64,000 nt of DNA, taken from contig JALCKY010000002.1 in NCBI GenBank assembly GCA_022647575.1, positions 372,001 through 436,000 on the forward strand. The letters run 5' to 3'. The notes below the pieces were generated by a model that ran no database searches, was not told the origin of the DNA, and worked only from the letters and a program-made list of their open reading frames with translations. Shown piece after piece: positions 17,134 to 26,498 of the stretch (position 1 is the first letter of the stretch; each line of letters opens with the position of its first letter). Origin of the DNA: Lachnospiraceae bacterium. Its GTDB lineage: Bacteria > Bacillota > Clostridia > Lachnospirales > Lachnospiraceae. The position numbers and the translations under genes were made by a program.

Positions 17134-19941
17134 ATGAAAAAGACACTCTGCTTTCTGACCGCCTTCATATGTTTCCTTTCTCTGCTTCCGTCAGCAGTCT
17201 TTGCATCGTCCGCCGGCGGCAGAGTGGTTCGTGTCGGCTTTTTTGCCTTCGACGGCTATCACATCCAGGATGAGAACGGCAGGCGCAGCGGCTACGGCTA
17301 CGATTTCCTTCAGGAACTTGCACGCTACGGAGACTGGACATACGAATACGACGGCTACGACAAAAGCTGGTCGGAAATGCAGGACATGCTGGAGAACGGC
17401 CAGATCGATCTTCTGACCTCCGCCCAGAAAACGCCGGAGCGCGAAGAGAAATTTGCTTTTTCAGACGAAGCCATCGGAACCAGTTCGGCCATTCTGACGG
17501 TAAAAAGCGGAGACTCCCGCTATACCATCGGAGACTATTCCACTTACAGCGGCATGCGCATCGGACTGATCAGGGACAACAGCCGCAATGAAAAATTAGC
17601 TGATTTCGCAGCTGAAAAAGGGTTTTCCTATACCCCTGTCTATTACACCTCCGTCAGTGAAATGGCAGCTGACCTTCAGACGGGCAGGAACATCGATGCC
17701 ATCTGTTCCAGCAACCTGCGTTCAATTCACGGGGAGTGGATTCTGGATGAATTCAACCCTTCTGATTTTTACGTCATGGTGCGTAAAAATGACACGGACC
17801 TTCTTGCCAAAATCAATCACGCCATCAGCATGATGGATTCCAATCAGACGGACTGGAGACATCGTCTGTGGGATAAATACTACACGGCGGATGCCAGCGG
17901 AGAAATTGCCTATTCAGCAGATGAAAAGGCGTTTATCCGGGAAATGCAGGACAGCGGTACTTCCATCCGCGCTGTCGTGGAGCCTGACCAGGCGCCCTAT
18001 TCCTATTTTGAAAACGGAACCGCAAAGGGAATCATTCCCGATTTATTTACCAGGGCTGCGGAAATGACCGGCCTGAATTTTGAGATTGTCGAAACAAAGA
18101 ACAGGGAGGATTATTTCAGTCTCCTGAACTCCGGCAGCGGCATCGACGTCCGCATCGATGCCTATGACGATTACTTCGATGCCGAACAGAAGGGATTCAA
18201 GCTGACTTCGGCCTATCTGACAGCCTCCGTTTCCACGGTCACGCGCAGGTCCGTTTCCGAGCCTTATGCATCCGCCGCCGTTGTAAAGACGGCCGACAGC
18301 ACTCCCTGCCGCACGGATCTTCTGAACAGCGGTTCGGAAATCCTGCAGTTTGATACGGTCCGGGAATGTCTCGATGCCGTAAAAAACGGAAAAGCGGCCG
18401 TGACCTGCGTACTTTCCTATACCGCCCAGCAGTATCTGAATACGAACGATCTGACCGGAACGATGCAGTCGGTCATTCTTCCGCAGTACAGCGTTCCGTT
18501 TGCCATCGGCGTATCCAACCAGGCCGATTACCGCCTGATGACCATCCTGGACAAGGCAGTGACCAATCTTTCCGACGATACTGTTGAGTCCGTGATCCTC
18601 ACCCATACGGAAAATGAAAAAAGCGATCTGACGATATGGCAGTTTTTCGTCATGAACCCGCTGCTTCTTTTCATAGCTGCGGCAGTCTTCACCATTCTTG
18701 CGGTGCTGATCGTCGCCCTCATTTACCGTCAGAAGAACCTGCAGCTGATTGAAATAAAAAACAGGGAGCTGCAGGCGGAAGCGCTGCGTGCCGATCAGGC
18801 CAGCGAGGCAAAATCACAGTTCCTTTCCAGCATGAGCCACGATATGCGCACACCTCTGAACGGCGTCATCAGTTTTACGGACTTCGCGCTGAAGGCAGAC
18901 TCGAAAGAAAAGAAACAGGAGTATATTGAAAAGACCCGCCGGTCCGCAAAGATTCTGATGAGCCTCATCAACGACACGCTGGAAGTCTCCCGCATCGAAA
19001 GCGGGAAGATGGAACTGCATCCGGAATGGACGGACTTCAAGGAACTCATCAGCGGCATTTCCCTCGTCATCGAAAACTCTGCCGCGGAGAAAAACATTTC
19101 CTTCACGGAATATGACAACCTTCCCGAAAAGGAACTCGTGCTGACCGATAAGCTCAAGATTCAGGACCTGATGATGAACCTCCTGTCCAATGCCGTGAAA
19201 TATACACCGGACGGCGGCAGCGTGCATTTCAGCGTCACGGAGAATACAGAAAGCGACGGCCGGAAAAATGCCGTCATTACCGTGTGCGACAGCGGCATCG
19301 GAATCTCGAAAGAATTCCTGCCGAACCTCTTCGAACCGTTTGCCCAGGAGCGCGACCCGTCAATGAAAGGCGTCGGGGGAACCGGTCTGGGACTGTATAT
19401 CGTGCATCGGATCGTTGCCCTGCTGAAAGGGACGATCCGGGTGGAGACCGAAAAAGGCAGCGGAACGAAATTCACGGTTTCCCTTCCGATTGAAGCCGGG
19501 AAAGGTCCGGACCGCGGGGCTCCCGAGACCGCAGCCGATTACGACTTCTCCGGAAAGAAAGTTCTCCTGTGCGAAGACAATTTCATCAATACGGAAATAG
19601 CCCGCACGATCCTGAGCGAAAAAGGAATTCTCGTGACCTGCGCTGAAAACGGAAAAGAAGGAGTCGAAACTTTTTCCGCTTCCGCAGAAGGCGAATTCGA
19701 TGCGATCCTGATGGATATCCACATGCCCGTTCTGGACGGCTACCGCGCAACCGGGGAAATCCGCGCCCTGAACCGTCCCGATGCCGCTTCCGTTCCGATC
19801 ATCGCCATGACGGCCGATGCCTATGAAGAAGACATCAGCCGCTGCCTGGCCGCCGGCATGAACGGCCATACGACGAAGCCGGTCGACCCGGACCATCTCT
19901 TTGCCGAACTTGGAAAATTCATGCATGCCTCTTTAAAATAA
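17134..19941 (+). CDS. hybrid sensor histidine kinase with two periplasmic-binding-type sensor domains
   Basis: 935 residues, BvgS/EvgS-like in plan. A signal peptide (1-25) is followed by two SBP_bac_3-type domains (about 30-250 and 270-490) outside the cell, one membrane helix (about 505-530), a HisKA domain with the phospho-acceptor His569 in SMSHDMRTPLNG, an HATPase domain (GVGGTGLGLYIV) and a C-terminal receiver with Asp861 in ILMDIHMPVLDG. No HPt domain and no neighbouring response regulator are seen, so phosphotransfer must go elsewhere. The ligands are probably amino acids or other small molecules. The IS1595 insertion 84 bp upstream may have altered its promoter. Confidence 0.92.
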   Translation: MKKTLCFLTAFICFLSLLPSAVFASSAGGRVVRVGFFAFDGYHIQDENGRRSGYGYDFLQELARYGDWTYEYDGYDKSWSEMQDMLENGQIDLLTSAQKTPEREEKFAFSDEAIGTSSAILTVKSGDSRYTIGDYSTYSGMRIGLIRDNSRNEKLADFAAEKGFSYTPVYYTSVSEMAADLQTGRNIDAICSSNLRSIHGEWILDEFNPSDFYVMVRKNDTDLLAKINHAISMMDSNQTDWRHRLWDKYYTADASGEIAYSADEKAFIREMQDSGTSIRAVVEPDQAPYSYFENGTAKGIIPDLFTRAAEMTGLNFEIVETKNREDYFSLLNSGSGIDVRIDAYDDYFDAEQKGFKLTSAYLTASVSTVTRRSVSEPYASAAVVKTADSTPCRTDLLNSGSEILQFDTVRECLDAVKNGKAAVTCVLSYTAQQYLNTNDLTGTMQSVILPQYSVPFAIGVSNQADYRLMTILDKAVTNLSDDTVESVILTHTENEKSDLTIWQFFVMNPLLLFIAAAVFTILAVLIVALIYRQKNLQLIEIKNRELQAEALRADQASEAKSQFLSSMSHDMRTPLNGVISFTDFALKADSKEKKQEYIEKTRRSAKILMSLINDTLEVSRIESGKMELHPEWTDFKELISGISLVIENSAAEKNISFTEYDNLPEKELVLTDKLKIQDLMMNLLSNAVKYTPDGGSVHFSVTENTESDGRKNAVITVCDSGIGISKEFLPNLFEPFAQERDPSMKGVGGTGLGLYIVHRIVALLKGTIRVETEKGSGTKFTVSLPIEAGKGPDRGAPETAADYDFSGKKVLLCEDNFINTEIARTILSEKGILVTCAENGKEGVETFSASAEGEFDAILMDIHMPVLDGYRATGEIRALNRPDAASVPIIAMTADAYEEDISRCLAAGMNGHTTKPVDPDHLFAELGKFMHASLK

Positions 19942-19960
19942 CCGGAAAGTGACTTATACT
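19932..19960 (+). promoter_or_regulatory. candidate promoter giving a leaderless MATE transcript
   Basis: TTTAAA (19932-19937), 17-bp spacer, TATACT (19955-19960). The -10 box ends six bases before the ATG at 19967, and no ribosome site is seen, so the transcript would start at or next to the start codon. The promoter overlaps the kinase stop codon. Confidence 0.5.
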
Positions 19961-19966
19961 GACGTT

Positions 19967-21361
19967 ATGTCGGATAACAATGCTTTTCTTCTAACAAAGG
20001 GACCGATCCTAAAACCGCTGATTGCTTTCAGCTTCCCGATCATGCTTACGAACATCCTTCAGCTGCTGTTCAATGCAGCTGATATTATTGTCGTGGGACA
20101 GTTTGTAGATGAAACCGCCGTAGCGGCCGTCGGATCGAATACCGCCCTCATCAACCTGCTCATCAACTTATTCGTAGGCATTTCCCTCGGCGCCACCGTT
20201 ACGATTTCCATCAAGATCGGGGCGAAGCAGGATTCGGAGCTCCCGGATATCGTGCATACGGCCGTGGCCATGGGCGTTCTTTTCGGAGTCGTAATGGCTG
20301 CTGTCGGATTCCTCGGTGCGCGCACCTTCCTGACCTGGATGTCCACGCCGTCAGACGTCATCGACCAGGCTTCCCTCTATCTGCAGATTTATTTCTGCGG
20401 AACGCCTGCCTTCATGATCTACACCTTCGGACGCTCAGTGCTGGTTCCGACCGGCGATACCAAACGGCCTCTTTTGTATCTGACCATTTCCGGAATCCTG
20501 AATGTCATCCTGAACCTGATCCTGGTCATCGTTTTCCATCTCGGAGTCGCAGGGGTCGCCATCGCGACCGTCGTTTCCCAGATTCTTTCTGCCGTCCTGA
20601 TGATGCGTGCGCTCTTCCGCCTGGAAGGCCCCTGCCGCATTTATCCTGAGAAAATCCGGATCCACAGAAAGCCTTTCTCGGCAATTGTCCGGCTCGGACT
20701 TCCTGCCGGCCTGCAGAGCGCTGTCTTCTCCATTTCCAACGTCATGATCCAGTCATCGGTCAACTCGCTCGGGACGGCCTACGTCGCAGGCAATTCCGCC
20801 GCCAACTCCCTGGAGGGCTTCGTCTATTCCTCGATGGATGCCTTCTCGCAGGGCTGCATGACTTTTTCCGGACAGAATTTCGGTGCCAGACGGTTTGACC
20901 GTCTCAACCGTGTCTACGGAATCAGCATCCTGTGCAACATCGTCATCGGCGCCGCGCTCGGCGGACTCACCTGTCTCTTCGCCGTGCCGCTGCTCCGGAT
21001 CTATCTGCCGGAAGCCCCGGCTGCCCTGACCGCCGGTACAGGCCGCCTCTTCATCATCGTCGCCTTCGACTTTATCTGCGGCTGCATGAACTGCACCACC
21101 AACATGCTGCGCGGAATGGGCAAGTCCGTCTTCCCGATGATCGCCACGATCGTCGGCTGCTGCGGACTGCGGATTGTCTGGATCTTCACCATTTTCCGCA
21201 GCGTCTTTGCGACGGGAAATAAAGCAGACGCCTATCACGCGCTGCTCATTTCCTATCCGGTTTCGTGGATTCTGTCCTTCGCCGCACTGTTCATCTTCTA
21301 TGCAGTTACAAAGAGAAAACTGGGTAAACCCGGCACCCGGATGCCGGAGGTTACGGATTGA
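19967..21361 (+). CDS. MATE-family multidrug/metabolite exporter
   Basis: 464 residues from MSDNNAFLLTKGPILKPLIAF, twelve helices in two six-helix bundles, with typical MATE words (NAADIIVVGQFV, MSTPSDV, GTAYVAGNSAANSLEGF). It exports cationic compounds using a sodium or proton gradient. A GTG at 19949 is in frame but has no ribosome site and would place the -10 box inside the gene, so the ATG is preferred. The 3' end overlaps the convergent AraC gene by 11 bp. Confidence 0.92.
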   Translation: MSDNNAFLLTKGPILKPLIAFSFPIMLTNILQLLFNAADIIVVGQFVDETAVAAVGSNTALINLLINLFVGISLGATVTISIKIGAKQDSELPDIVHTAVAMGVLFGVVMAAVGFLGARTFLTWMSTPSDVIDQASLYLQIYFCGTPAFMIYTFGRSVLVPTGDTKRPLLYLTISGILNVILNLILVIVFHLGVAGVAIATVVSQILSAVLMMRALFRLEGPCRIYPEKIRIHRKPFSAIVRLGLPAGLQSAVFSISNVMIQSSVNSLGTAYVAGNSAANSLEGFVYSSMDAFSQGCMTFSGQNFGARRFDRLNRVYGISILCNIVIGAALGGLTCLFAVPLLRIYLPEAPAALTAGTGRLFIIVAFDFICGCMNCTTNMLRGMGKSVFPMIATIVGCCGLRIVWIFTIFRSVFATGNKADAYHALLISYPVSWILSFAALFIFYAVTKRKLGKPGTRMPEVTD

Positions 21362-22298
21362 GATTTTCGTGATAGTAGGAAGACATGGGCGAACCTCCCG
21401 AATTCTTCCGGTACTCCTTCGGCGTACATCCCATTTCCTCGCGGAACGTCTTCCCGAAATAGCTGTTGGAGGAGAACCCGCAGTCGAGTCCGATATCCAG
21501 CACGCTGTCACCGGTCTTCAGAAGCCTCTCCGCCGACTTGCGGATCCGGAATTTATTCAGATAGTCGACCGGTGAAAGATTCATGCAGCTGCCGAAGCAG
21601 CGGCGGCATTCGCGTTCACTGATGCCGGCCGATTTTGCGATGTCGTCGATTGTGATCTTATCCCCGTAATGTTCCTCAATGAAATGCATCATGTCCTTGA
21701 TGCGCTGCGAATCCGTATCCGGCAGCTTCCGGTCCTCGCGGCGGATCTCCTCCGTCTCTTCCATCAGCATGCACCAGAAACGGCTCAGTTCATGGCGGAC
21801 CTCGAATTCCGATCCGAATCCGCCGGCCTTATCCAGATCACGGACTTTCAGGATCGAATCCAGCATTTCCAGACGGCGGCGGCTGTCCGGATGGATCGGA
21901 TACATCTGCAGGCTGCGGCAGTTCATGACCGGCCGCAGATAATTCTGCTCAAAAAGGCTGCTGTACATTCCCGAAAGGAAATGCATGTCAAATAAGAAAG
22001 CAACGATGCAGCAGTCTTTCGCCTGCCCGGCCGGACGGATAAAATGCAGGGTGTCGGAGTTGATGAACATCGCATCTCCCTTCTTCAGGGTAAAGGTCTC
22101 ATCCGGCGTCTGATAGATCAGCTCGCCTTCCGCGACGTAGCTGAGCTCCAGAAAGGAATGCCAGTGCCAGGGAATGATGCTGCCGATGCAGCGGTCCAGA
22201 TAGCGGTAGATACAGACAAAAGGATATTCCGCGGAATCGATCGGAACGATTTCTTCGTTATTGTCCTTGAGATTGAGAAGGGAATCCATTTCTTTCAT
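21351..22298 (-). CDS. AraC-family regulator with cupin domain
   Basis: 315 residues: N-terminal cupin with IIPWHWHSFLELSYVAEGEL and KKGDAMFINSDTLHF, and C-terminal double helix-turn-helix (TIDDIAKSAGISERECRRCFGS; VLDIGLDCGFSSNSYFGKTFREEMGCTPKEYRK). A GGAGGC ribosome site precedes the ATG. It converges on the MATE gene with a short overlap and is divergent from the HPr-like gene, either of which could be its target. The ligand is unknown. Confidence 0.9.
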   Translation of the reverse strand: MKEMDSLLNLKDNNEEIVPIDSAEYPFVCIYRYLDRCIGSIIPWHWHSFLELSYVAEGELIYQTPDETFTLKKGDAMFINSDTLHFIRPAGQAKDCCIVAFLFDMHFLSGMYSSLFEQNYLRPVMNCRSLQMYPIHPDSRRRLEMLDSILKVRDLDKAGGFGSEFEVRHELSRFWCMLMEETEEIRREDRKLPDTDSQRIKDMMHFIEEHYGDKITIDDIAKSAGISERECRRCFGSCMNLSPVDYLNKFRIRKSAERLLKTGDSVLDIGLDCGFSSNSYFGKTFREEMGCTPKEYRKNSGGSPMSSYYHENLNP

Positions 22299-22602
22299 GG
22301 GAATGCCTCCGATATATTAAAATGTTCCGGATACTGCCGGCATGGATGCTGAATCTCACCGGTATTTCACTTTTATTATAAACTGAATTCTGACATTCTG
22401 CCGGATTTTTATACTGCAGGGCCGATTAATTCAACGAAATGGCCTAAATTCCGGTTTATTTCCCGTATTTACGGGTTTTTCCGGTCCGATTATTTTCAGT
22501 TTCTGTCCGAATGCCGCAGGCTTTTATCCGTCCGATTTCTTATAATAAGACCATCAAAAGAAATCTTCACTGTATAGAACATCAGAAAGGGAGGATAAAA
22601 CC
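22299..22602. promoter_or_regulatory. divergent gap between AraC and HPr-like genes
   Basis: 304 bp without a gene. TATAAT boxes are present in both directions: 22375-22380 (minus, towards the AraC gene) and 22541-22546 (plus, towards the HPr-like gene). Neither has a convincing -35, which would suit activator control. A small dyad, CCCGT-ATTT-ACGGG followed by T5 (around 22463), may be an operator or weak terminator. The plus-strand ribosome site GGGAGG precedes 22603. Confidence 0.45.
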
Positions 22603-22866
22603 ATGATGACATACAGGATCCATCTGAACACGATTACCGATTACAGAAAGTATGCAGATCTTTTATCAGACTATTCATTCCGTGGAGAAGTCGCCGTCGC
22701 CGGAAAACAGATTCCTGCTTACGACATCATCAATGTCTTCTCTTACTGCCCGGCACCGGAGCTTTCACTGACCATCGAGACCGGAAATGAAAAGACGATG
22801 AAAGCAATCAACAAGTATCTCCTGAAGTCCGGACTGCTCGCTGCAGAAAAAGAAATGATCGCATAA
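22603..22866 (+). CDS. HPr-like protein lacking the phosphorylated His
   Basis: 87 residues. The pattern ITDYRKYADLLSDYSF, then GKQIPAYDIINVFSYCP, then ELSLTIET follows the HPr fold (active-site loop, KSIMGV-like helix, last strand). The His of the HPr active-site loop is absent, and the Ser46-like position reads YDI. Such degenerate HPr relatives are common in Clostridia and of unknown role; ligand binding or regulation is more likely than phosphotransfer. Strong terminator 30 bp downstream; monocistronic. Confidence 0.6.
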   Translation: MMTYRIHLNTITDYRKYADLLSDYSFRGEVAVAGKQIPAYDIINVFSYCPAPELSLTIETGNEKTMKAINKYLLKSGLLAAEKEMIA

Positions 22867-22897
22867 TCCTATAAATCTCCTAAGATAAAAACAGTGT

Positions 22898-22948
22898 AAA
22901 AAAGAGAAACGCACGAACCTCAATCCGGCCCGTGCGTTTCTCTTTTTT
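22898..22948 (+). terminator. strong intrinsic terminator
   Basis: AAAAAAGAGAAACGCACG pairs with CGTGCGTTTCTCTTTTTT, an 18-bp perfect stem ending in T6, with A6 on the other side. It follows the HPr-like gene and could stop transcription from either strand. Confidence 0.9.
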
Positions 22949-23017
22949 GCACGTCTTTTTTTTGCACGTCTCTTTTCTGAAAGCTGTTTCTTTTTACAAT
23001 CAAGCCGCTGTCTGTGC

Positions 23018-23030
23018 TATACTTTTTCCA
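23018..23030 (+). promoter_or_regulatory. extended -10 promoter placing the transcript start at the ATG
   Basis: TGCTATACT contains an extended -10 (TGn before TATACT, 23018-23023). The ATG at 23030 is only six bases further and has no ribosome site, so the message is predicted to be leaderless. The -35 is weak, as is usual for extended -10 promoters. Confidence 0.5.
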
Positions 23031-24301
23031 TGAAGACTGTCGCCCTGATTCTTTTCATTGCAACTTATGTTTTTATGCTGGTTCTGCCGAAGCGCCGCAT
23101 GATTGTGGTGATCATCTCAGCAGCACTTTTTCTAATGCTCGGAATCCTTCCTCTTTCGGAAGTTCCCGGCGTCATTGACTGGAACGTGCTTCTGATGCTG
23201 GCAGGCACGATGGGTGCGGTTCATTTCTTCATTGAATCCGGCATGCCGGCGCGCATGGCCGACATTCTCGTTGAACATATCCACAGCGTGAAATGGGTCT
23301 TCATTTCGCTCGCGCTTTTTGCCGGCATCATTTCCGCGTTCATCGACAACGTGGCGACAGTCCTTATGATTGCGCCGATCGGCCTGGCCATCGCGCACAA
23401 GTTCAAGGTTTCGCCGGTTCCGGTCGTCCTTTCCATTGCGGTCTCCTCGAATCTCCAGGGAGCCGCGACGCTTGTCGGCGACACGACTTCGATCATGCTC
23501 GGCAGCCACCTGGGAATGAGTTTTGCGGACTTCTTCGTGTACCACGGTCATCCCGGAATATTCTTTGTCGTGGAGGCAGGAGCCATCGCCACGATTCCGG
23601 TGCTGATGTTCATTTTCCGAAAAGAAAAAGGCACCGTGGAAAATGAAGAAATGACCGAGGTCACGGATCATTTTCCGTCCTTTACGCTCCTCGGCATCGT
23701 CGTCACTCTCATCGCTGCCTCCTTTATTCCGAATAAGCCGGAAATGACCAACGGCTTCATCTGCGCCGGGTATTTCCTGCTCGTCTTCCTGCATGCTCTT
23801 GTGAAAAATAAGAACCGCCGCCGGATCGCACAGGAGGCTCTTGCGTCCCTCGACATCGAAACGATCGTCCTGCTCGGCTGCCTTTTCATTGTCATCGCAG
23901 GCATCAGCCATGCCGGCCTCATCGATGACATCAGCAGTCTTTTCGTCCGCTTGGGCGGGAGCAGCCTTTTCCTGACCTATACGATCGTCGTCTGGTTCTC
24001 GGTGCTCTTCTCGGCCTTCATTGACAACATTCCCTACGTCGCCGCGATGCTTCCGGTCGTCGGCGCAATCGGGGCGACGCTGAACGTGCAGCCGGACGTC
24101 CTCTATTTCGGACTGCTGGCCGGCGCGACTCTCGGCGGCAACCTGACGCCGGTCGGCGCCTCCGCGAACATTGCCGCTTCCGGCATGCTGCGGCAGATGG
24201 GATATACGGTGAAAAATAAGGACTTCATGCGCATCGGGGTGCCGTTCACTCTCGTCGCGGTCCTCACCGGCTACCTGCTCATCTGGGTCTTCTACGCGTG
24301 A
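23030..24301 (+). CDS. SLC13/ArsB-NhaD-type permease
   Basis: 423 residues of ion-transporter superfamily protein with an internal duplication. The hallmark re-entrant-loop motif appears twice, SAFIDNVATVLMIAPIG (about residue 105) and SAFIDNIPYVAAMLPVV (about residue 330). Roughly eleven helices are predicted. Relatives carry arsenite, sodium/proton, dicarboxylates or sulfate; without an arsR neighbour, arsenite is not favoured. No ribosome site precedes the ATG; no better internal start is seen. It converges on the aminopeptidase gene across the repeat-rich gap. Confidence 0.85.
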   Translation: MKTVALILFIATYVFMLVLPKRRMIVVIISAALFLMLGILPLSEVPGVIDWNVLLMLAGTMGAVHFFIESGMPARMADILVEHIHSVKWVFISLALFAGIISAFIDNVATVLMIAPIGLAIAHKFKVSPVPVVLSIAVSSNLQGAATLVGDTTSIMLGSHLGMSFADFFVYHGHPGIFFVVEAGAIATIPVLMFIFRKEKGTVENEEMTEVTDHFPSFTLLGIVVTLIAASFIPNKPEMTNGFICAGYFLLVFLHALVKNKNRRRIAQEALASLDIETIVLLGCLFIVIAGISHAGLIDDISSLFVRLGGSSLFLTYTIVVWFSVLFSAFIDNIPYVAAMLPVVGAIGATLNVQPDVLYFGLLAGATLGGNLTPVGASANIAASGMLRQMGYTVKNKDFMRIGVPFTLVAVLTGYLLIWVFYA

Positions 24302-24377
24302 TGAAAATGCAGCAGCCCGCATCTGTAAAGACTGTGCTATAAAGATTCATGTCTCAGGGGACGGACAGGGCTGCACC

Positions 24378-24664
24378 AAATGGATACGGCTTCCGCGCCG
24401 GGAATCCCTTATAAGAAAGTATGAAAAATGCACCCGGCAAGGGGAATGGCTGCCCGAATCGGATACATCTGCACAAGCCGATGGAATCCCTTGACGTTTC
24501 TGAGAATACGAAAAAGCGGTTTCGAGGACTGTCTGAGCTCAAAGACTTCTGTCTTAAACTGAGCATCAAGGCGAGTTCCGCAGAAACCGCTTTGTTATCG
24601 TATTCGAAGAAATGTTTAGGGATTCCCGGCGCGGAAGCCGTATCCGATTCGGGCAGCCATTTCC
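24378..24664. repeat. long imperfect inverted repeat with an extra partial copy
   Basis: Arms 24441-24523 and 24583-24664 pair over about 80 nt; the outer 25 nt (GGCTGCCCGAATCGGATAC core) and the inner part (AAGCGGTTTC) match almost exactly. The apical ~60 nt can form its own small stems (GCTCA with TGAGC; AAGAC with GTCTT). A third partial copy, 24381-24409, is the near-exact inverse of 24617-24645. The unit fills the convergent gap between two genes. It may be a mobile miniature element, a bidirectional terminator or a structured RNA. Confidence 0.75.
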
Positions 24665-24704
24665 ATGCCGGAGGGCTTTTCCGTACGCCGCCGCACAGTA
24701 TTTC

Positions 24705-26498
24705 TCACAGTGTTTCCGTAATTTTGGCCAGCCACATTTTCTCGTCCTCATCCAGATACGGCGAAATCTTCTCGCGCACATCCTTCTGATATTCATTCAG
24801 CCACTCGATGTCTTTCGCATTCATCAGCGACACGTCCAGCACTTCCGGGTCGATCGGCGCAAAGGTCAGCGTCTCGAATCCGAGGAAACCTGTATGATCC
24901 GGATCCTCGCGGCACAGGATCATGTTTTCCGTGCGGATTCCGTATTCGCCGTTGATGTAGACGCCCGGCTCATCCGACGTGACCATGCCCGGTTCGAACG
25001 GGATGTCGCGCTTCGTGTCCGCACTCGGGCGGACGCGGACGGAAACAGGCATTTCGTGCACGTTGTTCAGGAAGCCAACGCCGTGGCCGGTCCCGTGATT
25101 GAAATCGACGCCGTACTGCCACATCGCTTCGCGGGCAAATGTATCCAGATTGATTCCCCGGATTCCTTTCGGGAAGACCGCGTGCAGAAGCCGCAGCATC
25201 CCGATCACCGTCAGCGTGAAATCACGTTTCTCCGCAGCCGTCGTCCCGCCCAGGGCAAAGGTTCTCGTAATGTCCGTCGTGCCGTCAAGATACTGCGCGC
25301 CGGAGTCCACCAGATAAAGGCCTTTCGCATGCATCTGCGCGGCCGTTTCCTTCTGCGCCATGTAATGGCACATCGCCGCATTCGATTCGTACGCGGAAAT
25401 CGTCGGGAAACTCAGCGACACATAATTTTTATCCGCCGCCCTCAGCGCATCGAGATGGTCCGACGCATCGACCTCGGTCAGCGTCCGTCCTTCTTTTTCC
25501 GCCGCGGCAATTTCCTTCTTCAGCCAGTACATGAACTTCGTCACGTACGCGCCGTCCCGCAGATGGCTCTTCTTCATGTGCCCGATCTCCGTCGGATTCT
25601 TGATGCATTTCAGGTAGGAAATGGGACTGAGCACGTCGACGATCTGGTTTTCATTTTTCGCATTCTGCCAGGTCTCGTAATCGGAGGCCGTAAGGTCCAT
25701 CAGGATCCGGCAGTCCTTCAGCTTCCGCACTTCTTCCATCCAGCTGTCGTACGCACAGAGCGTCAGGCCGTTTTCCGCGCAGTATTTCCGGACGCTGTCA
25801 TCCAGCGCGCCGTCCTGCACGAACAGCCGGCAGTCCTTTTCGGAGATCATCAGATAAGAAAGGAAGACCGGGTTGCATTCGATGTCGGAAGCCCGCAGGT
25901 TCGTGAGCCACGCCGTTTCATCGAGTGCCGAAGTGAGATAAATGCCGCAGTCCTCTTCCTTCATTTTCGCGCGCACCGCCGCAAGCTTATCCTGTACGGA
26001 TGCACCCGCAAATGCCTGTTCATGGATCCAGACGCGGCTCATGCTGCGTGCCGGACGGTCTTTCCAGACCGGTGCGATGAGATCTTCGTCCGTCCGGACG
26101 CTGACACCGTTTTTTTCCATCCGGGCAATCAGGCTCTGTCCGAAGCTGGCACCGAAGAGTCTAGCGGAAAATGCCAGCGTATCTCCTTTTTTTAAATGCT
26201 CCGCAAGAAAATCCGCAAGCGCCGGAACACCGGGCTCTCCGATTTTCATCAGGTCCACACCGCTGCCCTGAAGCTCTGCGGAAGCCTGGACAAAATACCG
26301 GCCGTCGGTCCACAGATATGCATTTTCCGGCATGACCAGAACCGTGCAGGAATCTCCCGTAAAGCCGCTCAGGAATTTCGTGCATTCGTCATGCGCGCCG
26401 ATGTATTCGCTTCCGTGTTCATCCGAACACGGCGAAAGCCACGCCGTGACCGATTTCTCCTTCATGATTTCCCGCAGTGCCGTCAATTGCTGTCTCAT
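24705..26498 (-). CDS. Xaa-Pro aminopeptidase (M24B, long form)
   Basis: 597 residues, the three-domain long form: two creatinase-N-like domains and a C-terminal pita-bread metallopeptidase. Metal-site words are LVDSGAQYLDGTTDITRT, FNHGTGHGVGFLNNVHEMP, TSDEPGVYINGEYGIRTENM. It removes N-terminal residues before proline, in the cytosol (no signal peptide). The initiation region has been tandem-copied about four times (26496-26602). It follows the small unknown gene and may be read from the same transcript. Confidence 0.92.
   Translation of the reverse strand: MRQQLTALREIMKEKSVTAWLSPCSDEHGSEYIGAHDECTKFLSGFTGDSCTVLVMPENAYLWTDGRYFVQASAELQGSGVDLMKIGEPGVPALADFLAEHLKKGDTLAFSARLFGASFGQSLIARMEKNGVSVRTDEDLIAPVWKDRPARSMSRVWIHEQAFAGASVQDKLAAVRAKMKEEDCGIYLTSALDETAWLTNLRASDIECNPVFLSYLMISEKDCRLFVQDGALDDSVRKYCAENGLTLCAYDSWMEEVRKLKDCRILMDLTASDYETWQNAKNENQIVDVLSPISYLKCIKNPTEIGHMKKSHLRDGAYVTKFMYWLKKEIAAAEKEGRTLTEVDASDHLDALRAADKNYVSLSFPTISAYESNAAMCHYMAQKETAAQMHAKGLYLVDSGAQYLDGTTDITRTFALGGTTAAEKRDFTLTVIGMLRLLHAVFPKGIRGINLDTFAREAMWQYGVDFNHGTGHGVGFLNNVHEMPVSVRVRPSADTKRDIPFEPGMVTSDEPGVYINGEYGIRTENMILCREDPDHTGFLGFETLTFAPIDPEVLDVSLMNAKDIEWLNEYQKDVREKISPYLDEDEKMWLAKITETL

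Noticed and set aside
19949-19966. GTG start for the MATE gene
   Set aside because: No ribosome site, and the -10 box TATACT would lie inside the coding region; the ATG at 19967 fits better.
22439-22600. Possible riboswitch before the HPr-like gene
   Set aside because: Only a five-pair stem with a T-run is seen; no known riboswitch core recognised.
23132-24322. 396-codon open frame on the minus strand
   Set aside because: Antisense to the SLC13-type permease; composition rich in Arg/Glu/Asp as expected from reversed membrane codons.
24421-24789. 122-codon open frame across the inverted repeat
   Set aside because: Overlaps the repeat arms and the aminopeptidase 3' end, no ribosome site.
24612-26195. 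527-codon open frame on the plus strand
   Set aside because: Antisense to the aminopeptidase gene, no ribosome site and no family resemblance; a shadow of codon bias.
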